13,400 nucleotides of DNA from B4-G1 sp964393895 (GTDB lineage: Bacteria > Chloroflexota > Anaerolineae > B4-G1): NCBI GenBank assembly GCA_964393895.1, contig CAYMWP010000125.1:1-13400 (forward strand), written 5' to 3'. The position numbers and the translations under genes are program-made. Shown piece after piece: positions 1-6,586 of the stretch. The notes under the pieces are model-generated. The model saw nothing but the letters and a program-made list of their open reading frames with translations, did no database searches and was not told the DNA's origin. Each line of letters begins with the position of its first letter. Positions within the stretch are counted from its first letter, which is position 1.

Positions 1-1
1 C

Positions 2-1372
2 CAGCGGGACGTGCCCGCCGACCTGGCCCAACTGTGGCGCGAGCGCTACAGCTTCCTGGCCGGTTACTGGGGCAACTTTGGCGGCCTGAACGTCCCTATG
101 CCCGCCTGGACCTACACGGCGCTCAACACCATCGCAGTAATGGCCGCGCTGGGCCTGATCATGCATTACGCATTACGCATTACGTCTTCCGTTTCACGTT
201 TTACGTTTCACGTTTCACGTTTTACGTTTCACGTTTCACGCAATTTGCCATTCGCCATCTGCCTCCTCTGGGTCCTCGGCGTCGTCGTTGCCTGGTCGCG
301 ATGGGCCTCCGTCACCTGGTCCTCGCAGGGACGGTTGGTGTTCTCCGCCATCCAGACCTGGTCGCTGCTGCTGACGCTGGGAATCGCCGCCTGGTTCCCG
401 CGCCGGTTGGACATTGGTCATTGGCTATTGGCCGTTTTCCTGCTGATCCTGACGGTGTTGGCCCCCTGGCTCTGGATCCAGCCCGCCTACGCGCCGCCCG
501 AGCCGCTGACCGCCGCCCAGGTCGCCGCTATCCCGAACTCGTTGGAGACCGATTTTGACGGCACCATGCGGCTGCTGGGATACGACCTGGAGACAGAATC
601 GGTAGAACCGGGAGGACAGGTAGCAGTGACCCTGTACTGGGAAGCGCTGGCCCCCACCGAGCGGGACTATGCCGTGTTCGTGCACCTGCTGGGCGAGCAC
701 GAGCTGCTGGTCGCGCAGCGGGACACCCTGCCGGGGCTGGGCCTGCTCTCGACGACGTGGCTAGATCCGGGCCACGCCTGGGCCGACCGGTACGTCGTCC
801 CCGTGCCCGAAACTGCCTACGCGCCAGACGTGGCCCAGGTCGAGGTGGGGCTGTACGACGTCGCCAGCGGGGTGCGTCTGCCCGCCAGCAGCGGCGGCGA
901 TAACGCGCGCTTCGGACGGATCGAGTTGCGCGCCCGGCCGGGTGAGGTTCCCAACCCCATCTCTATCAACTTTGGAGAGCGGATGGAATTGGCAGGCTAC
1001 GACCTCGACCGGCGGATCGTGCGCCCCGGGGAGCCGGTCGAGCTGGCACTCTACTGGCGCGGCCGGCGAGAGATGGACGTGAACTATACCATCTCGACTC
1101 AGTTGATTGACCCGGCGCAGCGCAAGGCCGCCCAACTCGACGGCTGTCCGTTGGACGGCGCCGCTCCGACGACCATCTGGGAGCCGGGTGAGGTGGTCGT
1201 GGACACGCGCAGGCTGCTCATTTTCCCGGACGCCCCGCCGGGGGCCTACGATCTGCGGGTGGCCGTCTACTTGTTGGAAGAAGGCGAGATCGTGCATCTG
1301 CCGGTGATCTCGCAGAAGGGCGAGATGCTCTCTAGTCACATTTTGCTGACGCGGGTGCGGATAGAACCTTGA
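2..1372 (+). CDS. C-terminal part of a large integral membrane protein with two beta-sandwich domains
   Basis: The reading frame is open at the left edge, so the start lies outside the window; numbering here begins at the GTG at position 11. About four hydrophobic segments follow (roughly residues 33-54, 79-98, 111-129 and 138-157). After them comes a long soluble tail of two related beta-sandwich units, about residues 187-295 and 325-440. Each opens with a 'GYDL' strand, followed by P-G-(x)-V and a 'LYW' strand, so the tail is an internal duplication. The layout fits the C-terminal end of large Chloroflexota membrane proteins of the GT39/PMT or DUF2142 type, probably acting on cell-surface glycans. 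That assignment is inference, because the catalytic N-terminal half is missing. Oddly, the loop between the first two helices is encoded by tandem heptamer repeats of an intergenic type (164-240). The next gene has its own promoter. Confidence 0.8.
   Translation, partial: QRDVPADLAQLWRERYSFLAGYWGNFGGLNVPMPAWTYTALNTIAVMAALGLIMHYALRITSSVSRFTFHVSRFTFHVSRNLPFAICLLWVLGVVVAWSRWASVTWSSQGRLVFSAIQTWSLLLTLGIAAWFPRRLDIGHWLLAVFLLILTVLAPWLWIQPAYAPPEPLTAAQVAAIPNSLETDFDGTMRLLGYDLETESVEPGGQVAVTLYWEALAPTERDYAVFVHLLGEHELLVAQRDTLPGLGLLSTTWLDPGHAWADRYVVPVPETAYAPDVAQVEVGLYDVASGVRLPASSGGDNARFGRIELRARPGEVPNPISINFGERMELAGYDLDRRIVRPGEPVELALYWRGRREMDVNYTISTQLIDPAQRKAAQLDGCPLDGAAPTTIWEPGEVVVDTRRLLIFPDAPPGAYDLRVAVYLLEEGEIVHLPVISQKGEMLSSHILLTRVRIEP
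164..240 (+). repeat. Tandem heptamer repeats inside a reading frame
   Basis: Positions 164-184 are three perfect copies of CATTACG. Positions 190-240 hold a perfect 21-bp direct repeat (190-210 and 211-231, plus a 9-bp partial copy). That 21-bp unit is itself built from the heptamers CGTTTCA and CGTTTTA in the order A-B-A. Because 3 x 7 = 21, the array keeps the reading frame and encodes an HVSRFTF-type repeat between two membrane helices. The same motif family occurs in non-coding DNA at 5711-5735 and 5886-5896, so this appears to be an intergenic repeat that has entered a gene. Confidence 0.85.
413..433 (+). repeat. Three-copy ATTGGYY heptamer repeat
   Basis: Three consecutive heptamers ATTGGTC, ATTGGCT and ATTGGCC lie inside the last membrane helix of the same gene. 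The array is 21 bp and in frame. It may be a second short-period repeat family, but three imperfect copies could also be chance in a hydrophobic segment. Confidence 0.45.
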
Positions 1373-1378
1373 CTGCGG

Positions 1379-1407
1379 TTGCCAAAGCATCCCTCCGGTG
1401 CTACAAT
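1379..1407 (+). promoter_or_regulatory. Sigma-70-type promoter for the toxin-antitoxin operon
   Basis: TTGCCA (1379-1384) and TACAAT (1402-1407) are separated by 17 bp. They lie just after the stop of the membrane-protein gene and about 70 bp before the antitoxin start, so transcription would begin near 1414. This was found by eye. Confidence 0.6.
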
Positions 1408-1475
1408 GAATACGATTGAGATAGGAGAGAGGTGGGCTTGCAAGCGGAATACGACGCCGAGAAGGAGGGGTAAAA

Positions 1476-1715
1476 ATGCCTGGAACATTGGCTTGGCAAG
1501 AGGTGAACCGGCTGGTTGGACAATTGACGCTTCACGAACAGGCTGAATTGATCCAGCAATTGGCGCAACGGTTGGCGCAGAAGGCTGCGCCAGTGAGAGA
1601 GCCACAAAGTCTGCGTGGAATCTGGAAAGGCAAATTTCCGCCCGACCTGGACTTGGATGCTGAACTGACAGAGATTCGTACAGCCTGGCAAGAGGAATTG
1701 AATGATGTCGTCTGA
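1476..1715 (+). CDS. VapB-like antitoxin of a PIN-toxin module
   Basis: This gene encodes a 79-residue protein. The start is set by a strong AAGGAGGGG Shine-Dalgarno sequence about 5 bp before the ATG at 1476. Residues 5-36 are a Leu/Gln-rich amphipathic helical stretch. The C-terminal part has the pattern 'SLRGIWKGKFPPDLD' followed by an acidic helix (LTEIRTAWQEEL), typical of small antitoxins that wrap the toxin with their C-terminus. Its 3' end overlaps the downstream vapC start by 14 bp, the usual translationally coupled layout. The role as antitoxin, presumably neutralising the PIN ribonuclease and repressing the operon, is inferred from size, position and C-terminal pattern. I do not recognise a classical AbrB or RHH DNA-binding fold with certainty. 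Its natural toxin partner appears broken (1702-2083), so it may now be solitary or may act with the second PIN protein at 2089. Confidence 0.7.
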   Translation: MPGTLAWQEVNRLVGQLTLHEQAELIQQLAQRLAQKAAPVREPQSLRGIWKGKFPPDLDLDAELTEIRTAWQEELNDVV

Positions 1716-2083
1716 GCCACCTTTACGCTACGTTGCTGACACACACGCCATTTTCTGGTACTTGGTCAACTCGCCTCGCTTGGGCCACGTGGCCAGTGCA
1801 GCTTTCGACAGGGCCGATGCAGGCAACGCGATGATTTACCTACCCGCAATCGTATTGGCAGAACTCTCTCAACGAAAAGTTGGGTCGCCCCGTTGATTTT
1901 GCGCGAGCATTTGAGCGGCTGAGGCAAAGCGGGCAATTCGTTTTGCTGGATTTCGCTCTGGACGCTGATGTATTAGAGATGCACGACCGGATGATCGCGG
2001 GTGTGGCCCGACGGCTCAATACGCCTTGTCTCACTTGCGATCGGCAGATCGTCAATAGTGGGGTAGTCGTTACAGTACGGTAG
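1702..2083 (+). pseudogene. Frameshifted VapC-type PIN-domain toxin
   Basis: Two overlapping frames together give one PIN-domain protein. The first frame (1702-1896) carries the N-terminal motif 'YVADTHAIFWYL' with the first catalytic Asp, and 'VLAEL' with the conserved Glu. It then meets a premature stop. The second frame takes over near 1862-1880 with 'LNEKLGRPVDF', continues through 'EMHDRMIAGVARRL' and 'CLTCDRQI' with the last catalytic Asp, and stops at 2083. The junction lies around 1865-1872 and fits loss of about 2 or 5 bases, or gain of one. From memory of the family, several residues also seem to be missing before EMHDRMI. Intact VapC would be a Mg2+-dependent ribonuclease paired with the antitoxin just upstream. 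A sequencing or assembly error could mimic this, although the second oddity favours real decay. Confidence 0.75.
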
Positions 2084-2088
2084 AACAA

Positions 2089-2589
2089 ATGAGCCTTTAC
2101 TACCTTGACGCCAGTGCCCTTGTCAAGCAGTATGTGCAGGAGCCAGGAAGTACCTGGATCCGGCAACTGATTGATCGTGTGAACCCTGATGAAGAGCAGG
2201 TCAACGTGGTCTTTATATCAGAAGTTAACATTGTCAAAGTAGCGGCGGCGCTTGCTATTTTGGCTCGTACAAACAAAATCAGCTTGAGAGATCGCAACAT
2301 AGCTTATCAACGATTTATGCATGATACGGCTCACTTGTACCAGCTCGTCTCAATAGAGACTGGCGATTTCCACTCTGCTGCCTACTTGACCCAACGCCAT
2401 CCACTCAAAGCCTACGACGCCGTTCAGTTGGCCGTCGCTTTGCGCCATCACCAGGCCATGACGCGGCGTGACCTCGACCTTACCTTTGTGAGCGGCGACC
2501 GGCAGCAATTAGAAGCAGCCGCAGCCGCAGGATTGGCTACCGACAACCCCTTCAATCACGCATCTCCCTCCGATAGCCCAACGCCCTAA
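2089..2589 (+). CDS. PIN-domain (VapC-like) toxin ribonuclease
   Basis: This gene encodes a 166-residue protein of normal PIN length. The four acidic positions of the active site are visible: D7 in 'YLDASALVK', E45 in 'ISEVN', D110 in 'KAYDAVQLA' and D137 in 'FVSGDRQQL'. Such proteins are metal-dependent ribonucleases that inhibit growth unless bound by an antitoxin. The start lies 5 bp after the stop of the broken vapC, with no clear Shine-Dalgarno sequence, so translation may depend on readthrough of the upstream frame. No cognate antitoxin sits directly before it; the only candidate is the protein at 1476-1715. It resembles the broken vapC only at motif level, so it is a separate PIN subfamily, not a duplicate. 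A short Ser/Pro tail (residues 157-166) follows the fold. Confidence 0.85.
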   Translation: MSLYYLDASALVKQYVQEPGSTWIRQLIDRVNPDEEQVNVVFISEVNIVKVAAALAILARTNKISLRDRNIAYQRFMHDTAHLYQLVSIETGDFHSAAYLTQRHPLKAYDAVQLAVALRHHQAMTRRDLDLTFVSGDRQQLEAAAAAGLATDNPFNHASPSDSPTP

Positions 2590-2615
2590 GGCAACGTTCT
2601 TCCCCCGCCAACGAG

Positions 2616-4490
2616 ATGATTGACATATCGGATCACGTCCGCAGCCAAATCGAGACCCTGCCTCGCAAGCCGGGCGTCTACCTGATGCGCGACGCGAACG
2701 AGGACCTCATCTACGTGGGCAAGGCGATTGACCTGCGCAGCCGCGTGCGCTCCTACTTCCAACCTTCGTCGTGGGAGTACGACAAAGTACGCGCCATCGT
2801 CTCAGAGGTCGCCGAACTGGAATTCATCGTCACCGATTCCGAACTGGAGGCGTTGATTCTGGAAGCGAACCTGATCAAGCAACACCGTCCCCGCTACAAC
2901 GTGCGCCTCAAAGACGACAAGCGCTATCCCTACATCAAAATCGCCTGGGCCGATCCGTTCCCCAAGGTGTTCATCACGCGCCGTATGGAGCGGGACGGCA
3001 GCCGTTACTTTGGCCCCTACACCTCTTCCGCCGCCGTCCACCAGACGCTCGATCTGTTGCGCAAATCGTTCCCCTACCTGACTTGCAACCGCACAATCAC
3101 CGGTCAGGACGAGCGGGCCTGCCTGTATCACGACATCAAGCTCTGCCTGGGGCCGTGCATCGGCGCGGTGACGCAGGAAGAGTACCGGGCCATGATCCAG
3201 GGGTTGGCCCGCTTCCTCGAGGGTCGCAGCGAGGAGGTGATGGCCGACCTGGAGCGGCGCATGAAAGTCGCGGCCGACAAATTGGACTTTGAGCATGCGG
3301 CCACCCTGCGCGATCAACTCCAGGCCGCGCAGCACATCGTCGAGCAACAAAAGATCGTCTCGTCGGCCGGCGCCGACCAGGACGTGATCGCTTTCGCCCG
3401 CGAGGAGGATGACGCCTGCGTCCAGGTCTTTTTCATCCGCGGGGGCAAGCTCCTGGGCCGGGAGTACTTTGTCTTGGAGGGCGCGCAGGACGAGGACGAG
3501 CGAGAGGTGATGGCCGCTTTCCTCAAGCAGTTCTACGAGGAGGCCGCCTACGTCCCGCCGGAGGTGCTGCTGCCGGAGCGAGTCGAAGAGGCATTGATCA
3601 TCGAGCAATGGCTGAAGGACAAGCGGGGAGCCAAAGTCACGCTGCGCGCGCCCCGGCGGGGTCAGAAGCGGGAGTTGGTGGCGCTGGCCGCCGAGAACGC
3701 CGCCGAGACGCTGGCCGCCTTGCGCACCCAATGGCAGGCCGACGCTCACAAACACGAGCAGGCGCTGGCTGAACTGGAAGAGGCGTTGGATCTCCCCAAG
3801 CCCCCGGTGCGCATCGAGTGTTACGACATCTCCACGACGCAGGGGGCGCAGACCGTCGGCAGTATGGTCGTCTTCGTGCACGCCGTGCCGCGCAAGCCCG
3901 ACTACCGGCGCTTCAATGTGCGGAATGTGGAGGGTCAGGACGACTATGCCAGCATGCGCGAGGTTCTGAAGCGCCGCTTCCGTCGCTGGCAGGTCGCCAC
4001 GTCGGACGATGTGCTGGGCAAGCGGGACATCAAGGGCTGGGCCAAGCTGCCCGACCTGCTCATCGTGGACGGCGGCAAAGGGCAACTGCAAGTGGCGGTC
4101 GAGGTGTTGAAAGAGTTCGACCTGTTCGGCCAGGTGCCGGTCGCCGGGTTAGCCAAGCAGCGGGCGGATAAACGACATCCGGATGAAATCTTTTTGCCGG
4201 GACGCCCCAAGCCGCTTTTACTGCCCAGGCGCTCGCCGGGGCTTTTCCTCGTACAGCGCGTGCGAGACGAGGCGCACCGCTTTGCCATCACGCACCATCG
4301 CCAGCGGCGCCGGCGGGCGGGGGTGGCATCGCAACTGGACAGTATCCCCGGAGTGGGGCCGGCGCGGCGCAAGGCGCTGCTCAAAGCATTCGGCTCTCTC
4401 GACGCTATCCGCGCCGCCAGCGTCGAGCAACTGGCAGCCGTTCCCGGTATCCCTGCCACCGTCGCTTTGGCGATCAAGGAGCACCTGTAG
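2616..4490 (+). CDS. uvrC: Excinuclease ABC subunit C (UvrC)
   Basis: This gene encodes UvrC, 624 residues, a normal length for the family. UvrC makes both DNA incisions in bacterial nucleotide excision repair after loading by UvrA and UvrB. In order it shows: a GIY-YIG nuclease domain (GVY at 20-22, YVG at 33-35, E83 in ILEANLIK) for the 3' cut; four cysteines C157, C169, C177 and C181 with the 12-8-4 spacing of the reported UvrC iron-sulphur ligands; a UVR helical hairpin at about 211-244 for UvrB contact; an RNase H-like nuclease domain (D404 in ECYDIS, D485 in IVDGGKGQ, H554 in DEAHRFA) for the 5' cut; and a C-terminal double helix-hairpin-helix DNA-binding region (about 574-624). The ATG at 2616 gives the full N-terminus. 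It starts 26 bp after the PIN gene with only a weak ribosome binding site, so it may be co-transcribed. Confidence 0.97.
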   Translation: MIDISDHVRSQIETLPRKPGVYLMRDANEDLIYVGKAIDLRSRVRSYFQPSSWEYDKVRAIVSEVAELEFIVTDSELEALILEANLIKQHRPRYNVRLKDDKRYPYIKIAWADPFPKVFITRRMERDGSRYFGPYTSSAAVHQTLDLLRKSFPYLTCNRTITGQDERACLYHDIKLCLGPCIGAVTQEEYRAMIQGLARFLEGRSEEVMADLERRMKVAADKLDFEHAATLRDQLQAAQHIVEQQKIVSSAGADQDVIAFAREEDDACVQVFFIRGGKLLGREYFVLEGAQDEDEREVMAAFLKQFYEEAAYVPPEVLLPERVEEALIIEQWLKDKRGAKVTLRAPRRGQKRELVALAAENAAETLAALRTQWQADAHKHEQALAELEEALDLPKPPVRIECYDISTTQGAQTVGSMVVFVHAVPRKPDYRRFNVRNVEGQDDYASMREVLKRRFRRWQVATSDDVLGKRDIKGWAKLPDLLIVDGGKGQLQVAVEVLKEFDLFGQVPVAGLAKQRADKRHPDEIFLPGRPKPLLLPRRSPGLFLVQRVRDEAHRFAITHHRQRRRRAGVASQLDSIPGVGPARRKALLKAFGSLDAIRAASVEQLAAVPGIPATVALAIKEHL

Positions 4491-4560
4491 CGCAACGCGG
4501 ATAACGCCGACCGCAACGAGCGGCGACATCCGTAGATAAATTGCGCCCAGGCAATCCGCC

Positions 4561-4612
4561 TAGACCTCCGAGGTCTGCGTCAGGCTGAGCAGTTACCATT
4601 GAGGTCGAGAAA
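4561..4612 (+). repeat. AGACCTC palindrome module, copy 1
   Basis: AGACCTC-C-GAGGTCT (4562-4576) is a near-perfect palindrome with a one-base centre. It is followed by CAGGCT (4581), a TTACCATTG string (4592-4600) and GTCGAGAAATT (4604-4614). The same order of blocks, slightly shortened, follows the copy at 5843. This marks a dispersed repeat longer than the palindrome itself. Confidence 0.75.
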
Positions 4613-4740
4613 TTCACTTGTTCAACACAGTTTTCTCAAAAACATCAACGACTCCACTGAAAAAACCGGGGTTTTCAATGGTTTTATGGGACAGCGTCCC
4701 ACTTTTGGCTCAAAATTGACGTGTTTGTGGGAATATCTCA

Positions 4741-4760
4741 CCAAAAAACCTGGTTTTTGG
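4741..4760 (+). terminator. Possible terminator hairpin after uvrC
   Basis: CCAAAAAACC and GGTTTTTGG form a tight stem (one bulged A, one-base centre), followed by GCATTTTAT. It lies 250 bp after uvrC and before the next promoter, so it could end the uvrC transcript. The T-run is interrupted, so the call is weak. Confidence 0.3.
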
Positions 4761-4865
4761 GCATTTTATCCCCACCGACGAACAAACCAACACCTTTTTT
4801 CAGGCAAGTCATCAACGAGTATCTCGATTTTTCTCCGTGTTCTCTGTGGTAAGATGACCTTTCCT

Positions 4866-4894
4866 TTGTAAAAATCGGGATATTGTGGTATAGT
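4866..4894 (+). promoter_or_regulatory. Sigma-70-type promoter for the Pro/Thr-linker membrane protein
   Basis: TTGTAA (4866-4871) and TATAGT (4889-4894) are separated by 17 bp. Transcription would start near 4901. That lies inside the longest open frame and therefore supports the later TTG start at 4928 over the one at 4883. Confidence 0.5.
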
Positions 4895-4927
4895 TCTGCG
4901 GGGGTAGTTAGCGAAAGGGGGCTGATT

Positions 4928-5713
4928 TTGACGGTCGCGGACCTGGTACGCTGGGTTGCCTATGCGTTATTGATCGCTTCTGCTGTCCCGGCATACCTGG
5001 CTTTCGCTCAATTTAGCAGAGCGCGACGCGCTCCGTACTACTTTCAGCGGCGGAACGCTCTCAGCCTGGCCACTCGCTGGGTGGGGCTGGCGTTGGTGGT
5101 GTTGGCAGCGGCCATCGTCTTGTTGACCACAGTCGCGCCCCTGTTGGCTCCCGCCGCCTCTGCGCCCACTCCCACTCTGACCATGCCCCCAACGAGCGCG
5201 CCCACACTTGTTCCCACGCCGCTGCCCACCCGCGTGCCGACTGCCACTCCCACCCGCCGCCCCACGGCGACGCCGCCCGCGATACCCACGCCCACCTCGT
5301 CCGTGCCATTGCCCGATCCGGCGCTCAGCCCTCTCCCCTCGGCCGTGCCGGCCGATGAGGAGGCGCACATTACCCTGATAGCTCTGGCGCTCGAAAGGGA
5401 CGGAAACGGCCAGCCCGTGAGCCCGGGCAACGAGTTCCCCCCCGGCGACCAACGGGTGTACCTGTTCTTTGCCTGGGAGAGTATGCGGAACGGGAATATG
5501 GCGACCTTTGCCTGGTACAAGGACGGCGAATTTCTCGATTTCTGCTCAGATACGTGGCTGTGGGGGATGGTCGAGGGGCGAGACTGGGGCGAGCGCGGGC
5601 ATACGTCGTACTATTGCAAGCTGCCCGCAGGCTGGGAGCCAGGTAATTACGAGATTCACGTCTTTATCGAGACGCGGCTGCAGGGCGTGGCTCAGTTTGT
5701 GATCACTGAGTAA
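4928..5713 (+). CDS. Membrane protein with Pro/Thr-rich linker and beta-rich C-terminal domain
   Basis: No named family is recognised. With the TTG start at 4928 the protein has 261 residues. This start has a GGGGG ribosome binding site 6-7 bp upstream and lies after the predicted promoter; the in-frame TTG at 4883 would lie before it. Two hydrophobic helices (about residues 5-25 and 50-72) flank a basic loop. A low-complexity linker of Pro, Thr, Ala and Ser follows (about 75-140), then a compact domain of about 120 residues. That domain ends in 'WEPGNYEIHVFIE', a strand pattern common in beta-sandwich folds, and holds two Cys residues that could form a disulphide outside the cell. The likely layout is a membrane anchor, a flexible stalk and an exposed domain. 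Its stop codon TAA is the first three bases of the inverted repeat at 5711-5896. It converges on the SPFH operon and shows no functional link to it. Confidence 0.75.
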   Translation: MTVADLVRWVAYALLIASAVPAYLAFAQFSRARRAPYYFQRRNALSLATRWVGLALVVLAAAIVLLTTVAPLLAPAASAPTPTLTMPPTSAPTLVPTPLPTRVPTATPTRRPTATPPAIPTPTSSVPLPDPALSPLPSAVPADEEAHITLIALALERDGNGQPVSPGNEFPPGDQRVYLFFAWESMRNGNMATFAWYKDGEFLDFCSDTWLWGMVEGRDWGERGHTSYYCKLPAGWEPGNYEIHVFIETRLQGVAQFVITE

Positions 5714-5896
5714 TGCGTAAGGCGTAAAACGTAACCTCTTACCTTGACAATGGCACATTAGACCTCCGAGGTCTCTGACAGTCAATTTCGCTCGTCGAGA
5801 AACTTGATCGAGCTACAATCTTGCTACTCGAGACCATTTTCTAGACCTCGGAGGTCTGAGGCCAGGCTAATATGCCATTGTCGAATTACGCATTAC
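5711..5896. repeat. Nested inverted repeat filling the gap between convergent genes
   Basis: Three pairs of inverted blocks are nested around one centre. TAATGCGTAA (5711-5720) pairs with TTACGCATTA (5886-5895). ACAATGGCA (5747-5755) pairs with TGCCATTGT (5873-5881). AGACCTCCGAGGTCT (5760-5774) pairs with AGACCTCGGAGGTCT (5843-5857). Each AGACCTC block can also fold on itself. The TAA stop of the + gene lies in the left outer arm, and the right outer arm abuts the TAG stop of the minus gene. Folding could end transcription from both sides, but no long T-run is seen. The outer arms belong to the heptamer family found at 164-184. Confidence 0.8.
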
Positions 5897-6552
5897 TACA
5901 GCAGCAATACCAGAACCAGCGCCGAGACCGCCGGCACTGTCAGGTTGTCAATCCCCCAGGGTGAAAGCGCCTCGATTGCAGCCGCGCCGAGGGCAGTCAG
6001 GGCAGCGACCCACACCGCCGTGAGCGGACTGACGGAGCCGAACAGGAGCAGCGGCGTGAGCGTCGCCACCCAGCCGGTGAGGAACATGACCACCGATCCC
6101 TCCAGCGAGCGGGCGCTGCCCAGGACGGTGTAGTGGCGCCGACCCCAGCGCCGTCCCAACACGGCGGCCAGCGCGTCTCCCCAGGTCATCGGCATCAGCC
6201 CCGCCACCAGCAGGTGCGGGCGGTCCCACAATAGCCAGATCAGCGCGACGAAAGAGATGGGGAAATAGATGGTGCCCAGGTTCTCCTTCTCGCCGGTCTC
6301 CATGGCCTTGAACGTCCCCTGCCAGTAGGAGAAGGCGTTGATGACGATGAAGGATGCCGGCGGGATGATGGCAAAGGTGCGGCTCTCGAACATCAGCACC
6401 GTCCCGTAGGCCCACATGCCGACGGCGATGTGGATGAACTTGCGCGTGAACTCGGCCGGGTAACCGCGCCACTTGCGCAGCCCCTCGGCCACGCCGATGG
6501 CGGCAAAGACATAGATGAAGGCGGTGATTAGGGCAATGGTATCTTGGGACAT
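5896..6552 (-). CDS. Phytol/dolichol kinase-family (CTP-dependent) membrane enzyme
   Basis: This gene encodes a 218-residue polytopic protein of the family that includes plant VTE5/VTE6, dolichol kinase SEC59 and phosphatidate cytidylyltransferase-like enzymes. Members transfer a phosphate to, or activate, a polyprenyl or lipid alcohol at the membrane. Visible family motifs are RKFIHI (37-42) after the first helix, the conserved GDALAAVLGRRWGRR (125-139), SLEGS (149-153) before a helix, and GIDNLTVP (200-207) near the end. About six to seven hydrophobic segments fit the fold. The substrate cannot be read from the sequence; phytol, a polyprenol or diacylglycerol are all possible. AGGAG lies 6 bp before the ATG at 6552. 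It is the last gene of the minus-strand cluster, 34 bp after the TPR gene. Its stop codon touches the inverted repeat. Confidence 0.82.
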   Translation of the reverse strand: MSQDTIALITAFIYVFAAIGVAEGLRKWRGYPAEFTRKFIHIAVGMWAYGTVLMFESRTFAIIPPASFIVINAFSYWQGTFKAMETGEKENLGTIYFPISFVALIWLLWDRPHLLVAGLMPMTWGDALAAVLGRRWGRRHYTVLGSARSLEGSVVMFLTGWVATLTPLLLFGSVSPLTAVWVAALTALGAAAIEALSPWGIDNLTVPAVSALVLVLLL

Positions 6553-6586
6553 TATAACTCCTGCGGGCGATGTACCGTTTCAGCCT

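Larger units (their letters stand above)
4491..4927. other. Non-coding, AT-richer, hairpin-rich spacer
   Basis: No convincing gene is present in these 437 bases. The one open frame (4599-4871, + strand) has no ribosome binding site, no family resemblance and odd composition. The spacer holds one AGACCTC palindrome module (4561-4612). It also has three further hairpins: AAAACC/GGTTTT at 4662-4675, TGGGAC/GTCCCA at 4687-4701, and CCAAAAAACC/GGTTTTTGG at 4741-4760. A probable promoter for the next gene closes the region. The stretch 4831-4850 resembles a 'tctccgtgttctctgtggt' string that I associate with Chloroflexota intergenic repeats; this is from memory only. Confidence 0.6.

Noticed and set aside
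190..240. Possible CRISPR array
   Set aside because: The 21-bp units are directly adjacent with no spacers between them and lie in a protein-coding frame.
2802..4091. Long minus-strand open frame (429 codons) inside uvrC
   Set aside because: It lies fully inside uvrC, which has all family motifs. The antisense frame is Arg/Leu/Gly-rich without family resemblance, as expected for a GC-rich shadow.
4599..4871. 90-codon + strand frame in the spacer after uvrC
   Set aside because: No ribosome binding site, no family resemblance, and its DNA consists of hairpins and repeat fragments.
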